33,947 nt of DNA from an uncultured Caryophanales bacterium. GTDB lineage: Bacteria; Bacillota_I; Bacilli_A; RF39; UBA660. The position numbers and the translations under genes were made by a program. Shown piece by piece: positions 8,225-15,200 of the stretch; position 1 is the first letter of the stretch, and every line of letters begins with the position of its first letter. The notes under the pieces were generated by a model. It did no database searches. It saw only the letters and a list, made by a program, of their open reading frames with translations, and was not told the origin of the DNA. The DNA lies in assembly GCA_946414975.1 (NCBI GenBank), contig CAMKQS010000008.1:1-33947 (forward strand), read 5' to 3'.

Positions 8225-9313
8225 ATGTATTTACGAAAGAAAACATACTTTTATGAAGATTACAAATTCAAGAAAATAAACAACTACTATATTATTCAAG
8301 GTAGTGGTAAACTTCGATATAAGGAATGTTGTTTCAACTTAGATGAAGTACTTAAGGACTATTGTAAATTAGGTAAAGATTTATACTTATGTATTGAGAA
8401 CCTAGACTTCTTTTCTCGTATTTTTGTAAAAAGTTCCAAGAAATATAATATTGTACTTTTACCATATTCTGTTGAAAATGAAAAAAGTAAGAATTCATTT
8501 CTTACTAGTCCTATACAAACCTTTAATTTTGGAGATGAACTTAACTCTAATAATAATGGTATTATTGAGATTAGAAATTATGATGACTTAGTAAATAATT
8601 CAAAGGCTATAGATTTACTTCTAAACTTTTGTAGAAAATATGGACCACCATATTACGAGAATTTAGAAGAAAGTATTATATCAGAAAGTATTACTTCTGG
8701 TATTCCATTGATTATTCATGTTAAAGACTTTCTTTTAACTGCTATAACTATTTACTTGCTTAATGAAATAAAAAATATGATAGATACTCGAAGTAGAAAG
8801 AATAATATTAAGAATTTAATAAAACTAATGACTCTACCTAGTAACTCTACTGAGGAAGATGTTGTTTCTCGATTTTATTCTTATCTTAATAATTTTAAAG
8901 AACTTTATACTCAAGAACTATCATCTTATAAAAGTTATACTACACCTATATATACTAGTAATAAAAGTGAGAGCACTATAAAAACTATAAATCTAGTACA
9001 AGCGTTATCTTACTATTACTTAAATACTATTGAACTGAGAGGCAAGTTTGACATTTGCAGTAAATGTGGAATACCTACAAATGATTTAAAACAACATTTA
9101 TGTCCTCAATGTTATGATGATGACTATGATTACTATGCTAGAACTAAAAAATCTGAATTAAATTCAATTCATAGAGATTTGAAGAATAAGTTAATTGAAT
9201 TGAATGATATATCTATAAACAAAGAAATAGAAAAAGACCCTTACAACATACATAACCCTAAATATGAAGATTTAGAATACTTAATAAAATTAGACCAAAA
9301 GTACTCAAAATAA
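8225..9313 (+). CDS. Hypothetical protein with C-terminal zinc ribbon, 362 aa
   Basis: I do not recognise the family. The start at 8225 is set by ATGGAGGAAAGTTT; an in-frame ATG at 8201 lacks a ribosome binding site. The protein is largely helical in the middle. Near its C-terminus it has CSKCG...LCPQC, a four-cysteine zinc ribbon, followed by an acidic/aromatic segment and a charged helix. It is transcribed away from the replication operon, across a region with a dyad. A nucleic-acid-binding regulator of the element is a reasonable guess, not shown by any catalytic motif. Confidence 0.7.
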   Translation: MYLRKKTYFYEDYKFKKINNYYIIQGSGKLRYKECCFNLDEVLKDYCKLGKDLYLCIENLDFFSRIFVKSSKKYNIVLLPYSVENEKSKNSFLTSPIQTFNFGDELNSNNNGIIEIRNYDDLVNNSKAIDLLLNFCRKYGPPYYENLEESIISESITSGIPLIIHVKDFLLTAITIYLLNEIKNMIDTRSRKNNIKNLIKLMTLPSNSTEEDVVSRFYSYLNNFKELYTQELSSYKSYTTPIYTSNKSESTIKTINLVQALSYYYLNTIELRGKFDICSKCGIPTNDLKQHLCPQCYDDDYDYYARTKKSELNSIHRDLKNKLIELNDISINKEIEKDPYNIHNPKYEDLEYLIKLDQKYSK

Positions 9314-9324
9314 CCAATAAGTTT

Positions 9325-9356
9325 TTGGTATCTATAATAATAATTACTGATACCAA
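9325..9356. repeat. 8-bp inverted repeat beside the tyrosine recombinase gene
   Basis: TTGGTATC (9325-9332) and GATACCAA (9349-9356) pair around an AT-rich 16-nt loop. The site lies between the convergent stops at 9313 and 9360. A T-run precedes but does not follow the stem on the plus strand, so it is a poor intrinsic terminator. The GATACC half also appears in the phased repeats at 10671-10720 upstream of the excisionase-like gene, so a recombinase or Xis site is possible. Confidence 0.5.
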
Positions 9357-9359
9357 GCG

Positions 9360-10325
9360 TTAATTTTCACTATCAAAATCAATTATATTTTCTCTATAAT
9401 ATTTCTCCAATTTTGACTCTGTACTATTATTTAATCGAGTTAAATTATGAGCATAACCAAGAGTAGTATTTACATCAGAGTGACGAGCCATATCTTTTGT
9501 TTCTTGTATAGTAGCACCAGATAATAAAGCAAAAGTAACTGCAGTATGTCTTAATGAGTGGGTAGATAATCTCTTACTATCAATTCCTATATTTCTTAAT
9601 CTCGTTTTGATTATTTTTCTAAAACTAGATGCTTTTAATCGCTCTCCATAAGTGCTATGATTTAAACTAATGAATAGTGGAGATTTATCTATTACGTTTT
9701 TTCTTTTGTTTAAATAATTATCGATTATATACATCATATCATTTTCTAATACAACGTAATCATCTTTTTCAGTATGACCTTTTCCTTTTATATAAAGTAT
9801 CTTCTTGCTTTCTTTTGTTTGTATATCGCCAACATCTGCATTTAGAACTTCACAAGAACGTAAACCAGTTCTAAGCATTAAATTTATCATACAAGAATCT
9901 CTTGCTTCTAACAAATTATCTTGTGATAGTGAATTCAATAAGTTTTTTAATTGTTCTGTTGTTAATGAGTCTTTTTTATGGCCTTTTACTATTTTAGGTA
10001 GTTTTACACCTCTTGTTATATCTTGAGATATATTTTCATATTCTAGAAATTTATAAAATGACTTTAAACCTGATAAATAAGAATATGCAGTAGCATTTGA
10101 ATTACTTTTCATTATTTCATCTTTAAAATCGATAATGTCCTCTCTAGTAGGTATATTAAGTCCTTTATCTTTAATATAACTTACAAACTTACAAACACCT
10201 TTAATATATGCTTCTTTACTATTATCACTAATGTCAGAAAATTTAAGCCACTTGTTTATTAAATCTTGATTTGAGTTAATAGTAATAAATTTACTACTAT
10301 CTATGCTAATAAAATTATTATTCAT
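9360..10325 (-). CDS. Tyrosine recombinase (XerC/D-like phage integrase family)
   Basis: About 321 aa from the ATG at 10325, which follows AAAGAGG; the longer frame to 10352 has no ribosome binding site. The N-terminal SAM-like core-binding domain occupies about residues 15-105. The catalytic domain carries the full set: Arg in RTGLRSCE, Lys in KGKGHTEKDD, HSLRH (HxxR), His in ARHSD, and Tyr nucleophile in TTLGYAH. It should be active. It lies 59 bp downstream of the excisionase-like gene, probably one operon. It is unusual as the second site-specific recombinase of the element: dimer resolution, inversion, or a nested element are options. Confidence 0.93.
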   Translation of the reverse strand: MNNNFISIDSSKFITINSNQDLINKWLKFSDISDNSKEAYIKGVCKFVSYIKDKGLNIPTREDIIDFKDEIMKSNSNATAYSYLSGLKSFYKFLEYENISQDITRGVKLPKIVKGHKKDSLTTEQLKNLLNSLSQDNLLEARDSCMINLMLRTGLRSCEVLNADVGDIQTKESKKILYIKGKGHTEKDDYVVLENDMMYIIDNYLNKRKNVIDKSPLFISLNHSTYGERLKASSFRKIIKTRLRNIGIDSKRLSTHSLRHTAVTFALLSGATIQETKDMARHSDVNTTLGYAHNLTRLNNSTESKLEKYYRENIIDFDSEN

Positions 10326-10384
10326 ATCATACCTCTTTCTATGATGGAACATATTTTATATCAATTTTAATTAAAAGTACAATT

Positions 10385-10651
10385 CTATTGTTCTTTAATT
10401 TTAACTGATAATTCAGCAAATTTATTTTCTATTTCATCTTTCATAAGTCTTTTTGCTTCATCAGATGTTATTCCTAATCTCTGACATTCTAAATCAAACA
10501 TAAAGTCAATATAATCGTTAGGTCTTATGTAATATATTCCGTTAATTTTAACTGCTTTTATTTTCCCATTACTAATCATTCTTCTTAAAATTCGAACAGA
10601 TAGTGAAGTTATTTCACTAATTTTCTTTAATCTAATTAACTCTGTATTCAT
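10385..10651 (-). CDS. Excisionase-like / MerR-type HTH DNA-binding protein
   Basis: 88 aa from the ATG at 10651, chosen because TTTGGAGGAATTT precedes it; the frame open upstream to 10714 reads through tandem repeats and is not coding. The sequence KKISEITSLSVRILRRMISNGKIKAVKINGIYYI is a MerR/excisionase-type winged HTH: helix-turn-helix, then the 'wing' with a Lys-Ile-X-Gly-X-X-Y-Y/I-I-R pattern. A helical tail follows. It sits directly upstream of the tyrosine recombinase. Xis bends DNA and directs integrase towards excision; here it could also repress its own promoter through the phased repeats at 10671-10720. Confidence 0.75.
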   Translation of the reverse strand: MNTELIRLKKISEITSLSVRILRRMISNGKIKAVKINGIYYIRPNDYIDFMFDLECQRLGITSDEAKRLMKDEIENKFAELSVKIKEQ

Positions 10652-10670
10652 AAATTCCTCCAAACTATTA

Positions 10671-10720
10671 CATTTCGATACCATTTGATACATTTCGATA
10701 CTATTTGGTACCATTCGTTA
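10671..10720. repeat. Five 10-bp phased repeats upstream of the Xis-like gene
   Basis: Successive 10-bp units read CATTTCGATA, CCATTTGATA, CATTTCGATA, CTATTTGGTA and CCATTCGTTA. The first and third are identical. The period is one helical turn, so a protein would bind on one face of the DNA. They begin 20 bp upstream of the excisionase-like start codon and end at a TATATA tract (10723-10730), so they probably lie in its 5' leader or promoter. Confidence 0.8.
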
Positions 10721-10749
10721 TCTATATATAACTTAAAGACAAAATAAAA

Positions 10750-10768
10750 GATAGTAGGTTATACTATC
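10750..10768 (-). terminator. Terminator of the nuclease/ATPase operon
   Basis: On the minus strand GATAGTA (10762-10768) pairs with TACTATC (10750-10756) and is followed by TTTTATTTT. It overlaps the stop of the ATPase gene at 10764. Confidence 0.75.
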
Positions 10769-11165
10769 TATCAGTTAATATCACTAAATCGGCAATTTCT
10801 TTTAATTCTTTATAATGGTCATTATTCATTAGTTCTTTATTAACAGAACAGCAAGATATTATTATTAGTGTTTTATTCTCATTTTTAACTAATTCTTTTA
10901 ATTCTAATAACTCATCTTTGTTTATTCCTAATAGTTCAAAATAATCAACTAATATTACACTATAATCATTTATACATTTCTTTATAAAATCAATACCATC
11001 TACTTCTTTAAAAATTTTTATACTATCATTTATCTTTATATGGTTATTATTATCCAAGTTAATATAACAAGAATTATCATAATTATTAATTAATGATACT
11101 CCTAAACTTGATTTATAACTTCCACCTTTACCATATATAACTATTAAATTATTCTTTTCTAACAT
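10764..11165 (-). CDS. Small RecA-like P-loop ATPase, 133 aa
   Basis: The sequence VIYGKGGSYKSS is a Walker A loop of the RecA/DnaB type and SVILVDYFELL is a Walker B strand ending in Asp. The fold looks like a minimal RecA core (beta-alpha-beta with LIIISCC as the next strand and ADLVILTDR as the last). At 133 aa it is about half the length of common RecA-like or RadA/DnaB ATPase domains, so it lacks any partner domain. A ribosome binding site AAAGGA precedes the ATG. It is the last gene of the nuclease operon, 56 bp after the 74-aa gene, and may have its own promoter (a TATAAT in the gap). ATP-dependent control of the operon's nucleases or a role in replication are both possible. Confidence 0.72.
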   Translation of the reverse strand: MLEKNNLIVIYGKGGSYKSSLGVSLINNYDNSCYINLDNNNHIKINDSIKIFKEVDGIDFIKKCINDYSVILVDYFELLGINKDELLELKELVKNENKTLIIISCCSVNKELMNNDHYKELKEIADLVILTDR

Positions 11166-11221
11166 ATCATCAATTCCTTTCTTGATTATATATTATACAC
11201 TATATTGTTAAAGAGAGTAAA

Positions 11222-11446
11222 TTAACTTCCAATTTGTCTATTTATATACTCTTGAAACTCAATTTCATCAACATTCATCTCATAATACTTCTCATATTTC
11301 TTTATTAGTTCAACTTCTATCTTATCTAATAATTCCTCATAGTGTTTCTTAAAGAAGAAAGATTTAATATAATTTTTAATAACTTCTTTTTTTAACTCTT
11401 CTAAAGGTTCAATAATGATTTTTCTATAACTATCTAAATAATTCAT
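11222..11446 (-). CDS. Small helical protein, 74 aa
   Basis: No family recognised. The whole protein is predicted helical and highly charged (Lys/Glu/Tyr-rich), with heptad-like leucines, so a dimeric coiled coil is plausible. It starts 9 bp after the stop of the 418-aa nuclease gene and is therefore in the same operon. An inhibitor, antitoxin-like partner or adaptor for the nuclease would fit size and place, but there is no direct evidence. Confidence 0.65.
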   Translation of the reverse strand: MNYLDSYRKIIIEPLEELKKEVIKNYIKSFFFKKHYEELLDKIEVELIKKYEKYYEMNVDEIEFQEYINRQIGS

Positions 11447-11455
11447 ATTATTAAC

Positions 11456-12712
11456 TTACCATTTAGTATGAAATATTTCCTCTTTTTCTATATAAGTTTC
11501 AATATCTTTCTTTTTAATAGAAACAGTTCCATTATCACTAACTTTACATTTTTCCCAAATATTATAAGTTTCTTCATTAATTTTATTTTTATCTTTAAAT
11601 CTATATAGTCCTTTAAATGTATAATATTGATTTCTAAATGCATCTACTTCTTTAATAAATAGAAATATATATCTTATCTTATTTGAACTATTAGTCTCTC
11701 TAATTTTCTCAAACCAAAAATCACCATCATATTCAAATTTATTATCATAATAATTTCCACTTTTAAAGTTTAATGTATCTACTATTACCAAGTTTATATC
11801 ATCGTTAAATTCTAATTTTAATTTATCTAATTTAATACTAATAGATTGGTTATTAATATTATCTAAATCTCTAGTAGTTAATTCGTTAGCAAAACATTTA
11901 AAACACAATTTATTTGTTCTAAAATGAGTTTTATTTTCTATTAAATAACCTTTTTTAATAATATTATCAACATTATTATCATCATTCTTTAACATACTAT
12001 CATTTGAAAGATTAAATGAAATACTATCATAATAACTCTCAATAAGAATATCTAATGATTTATACTTACTTATAACATTAGTAATTTTTAATAATTCATC
12101 ATCAGTATTTATAAACTTTATATGTTTATCTAAAAATTGATTGATAGATAGACCGTCTATATAATTTTTGGATGTTTGATAATATTCATACTCAATTTCA
12201 TTTTCATTTAAATTATTTATAGAGTTTATTATCTTATTTCTATCATCACTATCATTATTTCTAATAGCTGTTTTTATTAAAACTGCATATACCTTATCTT
12301 CATATTTACGATTAATTGTATCTACATCAATAGATAATTCTTTAAACTTATCTTTATTATTATATAAGTAGTGTATTAACTTTGTATAATAAATTATAGT
12401 TTTAGTTTGTTGTGGTCCTAAATCACTTGAAGTTTTGTTCTCAATAATTAAATAATATTGTTCATTGTTCTTCATATTTAAAGTAAGTAATATATCTATA
12501 TCACAAAATTGTCTAGTTATATCTATACTTTTAATATCATTTACTTTATCTGATAAATCTTTAGGCATAATAGTCTTTAAAAACTCTTTAGAAAAGTTTT
12601 TATACAACTTATCATCAGTTACATTATAGAAATTTATAATCCAACTAAAAAATGAGTCTTGGGTTGTTTCTTTGGTCGCAAATTTAAATAAATTATTATC
12701 TTTTTTTAACAT
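11456..12712 (-). CDS. PD-(D/E)XK-superfamily nuclease, 418 aa
   Basis: The N-terminal ~140 residues contain TTQDSFFSWIINFY, then DIDILLTLNMKNN, then YLIIENKTSSDLGPQQ. That is the E..D...ExK arrangement plus downstream Gln typical of the PDDEXK_4 (PF14281-like) family, which is common in defence islands. The remaining ~280 residues are a helical and then beta-rich domain I do not recognise, perhaps for target or phage sensing. GAAGGAAGGAAG upstream acts as ribosome binding site and lies within the end of the 22-codon ORF. Its neighbours are a second small PD-(D/E)XK protein upstream, and a 74-aa helical protein and an ATPase downstream. It probably cuts DNA or RNA, and may act in abortive infection; that is inference. 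Confidence 0.75.
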   Translation of the reverse strand: MLKKDNNLFKFATKETTQDSFFSWIINFYNVTDDKLYKNFSKEFLKTIMPKDLSDKVNDIKSIDITRQFCDIDILLTLNMKNNEQYYLIIENKTSSDLGPQQTKTIIYYTKLIHYLYNNKDKFKELSIDVDTINRKYEDKVYAVLIKTAIRNNDSDDRNKIINSINNLNENEIEYEYYQTSKNYIDGLSINQFLDKHIKFINTDDELLKITNVISKYKSLDILIESYYDSISFNLSNDSMLKNDDNNVDNIIKKGYLIENKTHFRTNKLCFKCFANELTTRDLDNINNQSISIKLDKLKLEFNDDINLVIVDTLNFKSGNYYDNKFEYDGDFWFEKIRETNSSNKIRYIFLFIKEVDAFRNQYYTFKGLYRFKDKNKINEETYNIWEKCKVSDNGTVSIKKKDIETYIEKEEIFHTKW

Positions 12713-12718
12713 ACGTAT

Positions 12719-12787
12719 CTACTTCCTTCCTTCATAAGGTATATTTCCGTCAATTACTTTTATTTCTTTACTGTTTTTCTTACCCAT
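12719..12787 (-). CDS. Micro-ORF linking the two nuclease genes, 22 aa
   Basis: MGKKNSKEIKVIDGNIPYEG followed by RK and a stop. The start codon overlaps the tail of the 159-aa nuclease gene region with GAGG 9 nt upstream. Its final codons form the ribosome binding site of the 418-aa nuclease gene. It could be a coupling leader peptide or a real small protein; the conserved-looking IDGNIPYEG core makes me mention it. Confidence 0.4.
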   Translation of the reverse strand: MGKKNSKEIKVIDGNIPYEGRK

Positions 12788-12792
12788 TTATA

Positions 12793-13263
12793 TCAACCTC
12801 TTTCTTTAATACAATAATCAACTAACATTTGCCAGTTATTAACATCAGATAAATGTTTTTCATTTAATATAATATCTCTTCTAGGGTCTTTATATTCATC
12901 TTTGTTATACCCATTATTTTTACAAAATTCGTCTAAATGTTCTTCTTTAAGTCTGACTGCTTCTTTACTTGATAGAATATAGTACTTAGGTTCTTTATCT
13001 TTTATACTAACAAAGACATAAAACAAATTATCACTTTGAGTATAGTTACTATTAGTTAGCCATTTTTTTGAACTCACACTTGAAGTTTTTACTTGAATTA
13101 ACACAGTTTTGTAAGGCTTGACATTATAAACTGCTATAATATCATAATCATTGCAATTATTACCAACTACTGAAGTTGTAAAGTTTCTTCTCTCTAGTTC
13201 AGCTGCTACATAGTATTCGCCAATATTTCCAATCGTTCTATTACTCAATTTAGTTTCGCTCAT
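12793..13263 (-). CDS. Small PD-(D/E)XK nuclease-like protein, 156 aa
   Basis: The start at 13263 is favoured by AGGAG 9 nt upstream. The in-frame ATG at 13272 has no room for a ribosome binding site. The order GNIGEYYVAAELERR (catalytic Glu), NDYDIIAVYN (Asp), VLIQVKTSS (Q-x-K) is the minimal PD-(D/E)XK restriction-like fold, as in DUF4365/Mrr-type and Holliday-resolvase-like proteins. The C-terminal third (KKEEHLDEFCKNNGYNKDEY region) is helical. It heads a minus-strand operon with the large nuclease and ATPase, and its promoter overlaps an operator-like dyad shared with the divergent XRE gene. Confidence 0.72.
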   Translation of the reverse strand: MSETKLSNRTIGNIGEYYVAAELERRNFTTSVVGNNCNDYDIIAVYNVKPYKTVLIQVKTSSVSSKKWLTNSNYTQSDNLFYVFVSIKDKEPKYYILSSKEAVRLKEEHLDEFCKNNGYNKDEYKDPRRDIILNEKHLSDVNNWQMLVDYCIKERG

Positions 13264-13298
13264 ACAAACCATCTCCTAGTCATGCTTTGACATAATAT

Positions 13299-13326
13299 AG
13301 TATAGCACAAATTTCTATATTCTCAA
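13299..13326 (-). promoter_or_regulatory. Promoter of the two-nuclease operon
   Basis: On the minus strand TTGAGA (13321-13326) and TATACT (13299-13304) are separated by 16 bp. The -35 overlaps the first operator-like dyad (13324-13338), so binding there would block transcription. Confidence 0.65.
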
Positions 13327-13360
13327 AGTGGTACTTTGTGTTTTTCTCAAAGTATTACTT
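13321..13360. promoter_or_regulatory. Paired operators between nuclease operon and XRE gene
   Basis: Two direct copies, TCTCAAAGTGGTACTT (13321-13336) and TCTCAAAGTATTACTT (13345-13360), are spaced 24 bp start to start. Each contains a dyad: CAAAGT-GGT-ACTTTG and AAGT-ATT-ACTT. Copy 1 overlaps the -35 of the minus-strand nuclease promoter. Copy 2 lies directly upstream of a plus-strand TATAAT (13362-13367) leading to the XRE gene. This is the layout of autoregulated controller proteins. Confidence 0.7.
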
Positions 13361-13386
13361 CTATAATTTTATATAGAGGTGATACT

Positions 13387-13647
13387 ATGACTAGCAAGAA
13401 AGAAATACTTGATATAAGAGAGATATTTAGTCAAAATTTAAGATTTTATAGAATTAAGGCTAACATATCTCAAGAAAAACTTGGAGAAGTAGTTGGATTA
13501 AGTGATAAATATATATCTGATTTAGAAAGACAATTATATGACCCTTCGCTTAAAACTATAGACTCTATTGCTAAAGCATTAAATATAGAAGCTTATTTAT
13601 TACTTAAATACGATGAAACGCATAAAGATGTTCCAAATAGGATATAA
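13387..13647 (+). CDS. XRE-family HTH regulator (controller-like), 86 aa
   Basis: The start at 13387 follows AGAGGTG; the open frame upstream to 13336 crosses the operators and is non-coding. FSQNLRFYRIKANISQEKLGEVVGLSDKYISDLERQLYDPSLKTIDSIAKALNI is a complete XRE/Cro-C1 HTH with the usual five helices. Size and tail resemble restriction-modification controller (C) proteins. It is divergent from the two-nuclease operon, with two dyads between them, and convergent with the methyltransferase-endonuclease operon. I infer it autoregulates and controls the nuclease operon, so nuclease expression may be delayed after entry into a new host. Confidence 0.88.
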   Translation: MTSKKEILDIREIFSQNLRFYRIKANISQEKLGEVVGLSDKYISDLERQLYDPSLKTIDSIAKALNIEAYLLLKYDETHKDVPNRI

Positions 13648-13649
13648 AT

Positions 13650-13679
13650 GACTCAAGATTAACTATTCTTGAGTCTTTT
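13650..13679 (+). terminator. Terminator of the XRE gene
   Basis: GACTCAAG (13650-13657) pairs with CTTGAGTC (13668-13675), followed by TTTTAATATTT. It also separates the convergent ASCH gene ending at 13678. Confidence 0.85.
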
Positions 13680-14058
13680 AATATTTATCAATATTCCATA
13701 ATCCTAATTTGCCATTTATTTCTTTGTTTGATTTGATTTTTCTTACATTTTTTAATTTCCAAGCATAACCAGTTCTAATTTTCGAGCCATATGCTATGTT
13801 ATTTTCGGATATAATTTTTTGATTTAGCTTATCATCTAATTCTAAACAGTCTTCTATTTCAACTTCAGCTATTATTCTTTTAGATGGATATTTTAAATTT
13901 AAATCTTTAAATCTTTCCATTTCTTTTTTATCAATTCCCGCACCTGCATGAATTAAAACCTTACCTCTATAGTTTGTTTTCCAAGACCTAAATTCATATT
14001 CTTTTATACCTTCTGACACTAAAGTTGCCCAAGGTTGTTTTAAAGTCAACACTTTCAT
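13678..14058 (-). CDS. ASCH-domain (PUA-like) protein, 126 aa
   Basis: The signature MKVLTLKQPWATLVSEGIKEYEFRSW, then YRGKVLIHAGAG, AEVEIEDC, and the GYAWKLKNV end is that of ASCH-domain proteins, which have a PUA-like beta barrel that binds nucleic acid (RNA or, in related EVE/YTH folds, modified bases). The whole protein is one domain. Its ATG follows the endonuclease stop by 4 bp, so it is translationally coupled as the third gene of methyltransferase-endonuclease-ASCH. Binding to modified or cleaved nucleic acid would fit the context but is inference. Confidence 0.85.
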   Translation of the reverse strand: MKVLTLKQPWATLVSEGIKEYEFRSWKTNYRGKVLIHAGAGIDKKEMERFKDLNLKYPSKRIIAEVEIEDCLELDDKLNQKIISENNIAYGSKIRTGYAWKLKNVRKIKSNKEINGKLGLWNIDKY

Positions 14059-14062
14059 TTAA

Positions 14063-15184
14063 TTATTCACTAACTGCCTTTTTTAAATCAGAAGCCAATT
14101 TACTCATATGGTCATTTAATCTATTTATATCATTCTTAGACATAAAGTATTCTTCTCCATCATTACTTCCTCTATCTAGTGTATCAAACGAAATCTTATA
14201 TATATGATTTTTCAGTAATTTCTCATTTTGCCATAAACAATCATTTTTAATTTTTACATAAAAGTTGTTCTTATTAATCTTTAAAATATCCATATCTTTT
14301 GGCGATGAAGCGTAAAAACCTGTTGTTCTAACTTTTTTTCCATTTTTATAGGTAATTCCATCTGCATCGATATTATCATACCATTTTAAGTTAAAATAAT
14401 ATAAGCCATCTTTATAATTACATAAATCACCTAAGTTTGCACAAGGTTCTTCTGGTAATCTGTTACCAGTATACTCCTCACAAGATTTAATATATTCAAT
14501 ACTTACTCTTCCTTCACATTTAACTGCTTTTTTCATAAAATCTTCTGCTGTAGTAATTATCAATAATTTTACAGTTCCCAAAGATTTATCTGATAATTCA
14601 ACTTTGTGAGGTTGAGCTATAATACCTTGATTATCTGATATTATGAATATTTTATCATTCATATGCAAATCTAGAAAAATATTATCTGAAAACAAAGCTT
14701 CATTCATTATAGGTATCAAATAATCAACTCTAAAACTTGTTTCTGCCATAACAAGATATTTTTCATCATATCCTTGATTTCTTAGTGAAACCATATATTG
14801 ATTTTTTTTAAATGTTTTTACCTCAATTTGTGGTTTATTTTTTACAGGTACCCAATGATTATCAAATTGTACAAATGGAATAGCTTTATTATTGTATTCC
14901 AAACCAATAACATCAGGAGCAATTCCGGCTGTCTTTGGATTATAATCATAATAATCAGTAATTACTTCAACTTTTTCATTTTCAAAAACTCTTGGTAATA
15001 TTATCTTGTTAAATAATACACTCTCTGGAATTATATTTATCCATCTATCAAAAATACCACCCATATAATCGGCTTTAGATGTAAGAGCACCTTGCATAGG
15101 CCTGTCTCCTTGCATTTGAGTTAAATTAGCTATAAAATAAACGGCCTTTTTTATATCATTTATATTTATTTTCACTTCATTCAT
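14063..15184 (-). CDS. Probable type II restriction endonuclease, 373 aa
   Basis: Located directly after a cytosine-5 methyltransferase (16-bp gap, with TAAGGAG before the ATG). It contains a PD...ExK pair: IAPDVIGLEYNNKAIPFVQFD and then QIEVKTFKKNQYMVSLR. These are the acidic and Glu-X-Lys residues of a PD-(D/E)XK endonuclease, separated by ~35 residues. The rest I do not recognise, as expected for rapidly diverging restriction enzymes. It should cut the DNA site protected by the neighbouring methyltransferase; I cannot name the site. Length is normal for type II enzymes. Confidence 0.78.
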   Translation of the reverse strand: MNEVKININDIKKAVYFIANLTQMQGDRPMQGALTSKADYMGGIFDRWINIIPESVLFNKIILPRVFENEKVEVITDYYDYNPKTAGIAPDVIGLEYNNKAIPFVQFDNHWVPVKNKPQIEVKTFKKNQYMVSLRNQGYDEKYLVMAETSFRVDYLIPIMNEALFSDNIFLDLHMNDKIFIISDNQGIIAQPHKVELSDKSLGTVKLLIITTAEDFMKKAVKCEGRVSIEYIKSCEEYTGNRLPEEPCANLGDLCNYKDGLYYFNLKWYDNIDADGITYKNGKKVRTTGFYASSPKDMDILKINKNNFYVKIKNDCLWQNEKLLKNHIYKISFDTLDRGSNDGEEYFMSKNDINRLNDHMSKLASDLKKAVSE

Positions 15185-15200
15185 ATATAACTTCTCCTTA

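Noticed and set aside
9325..9356. Inverted repeat as the transcription terminator of the 8225-9313 gene
   Set aside because: No U-tract follows the stem on either strand; the T-run is on the wrong side.
10652..10714. Upstream extension of the excisionase-like gene to 10714
   Set aside because: It reads through the 10-bp repeats and has no ribosome binding site, whereas GGAGG sits before 10651.
10671..10720. Phased repeats as a CRISPR array
   Set aside because: Units are 10 bp and contiguous with no spacers; no cas gene is present.
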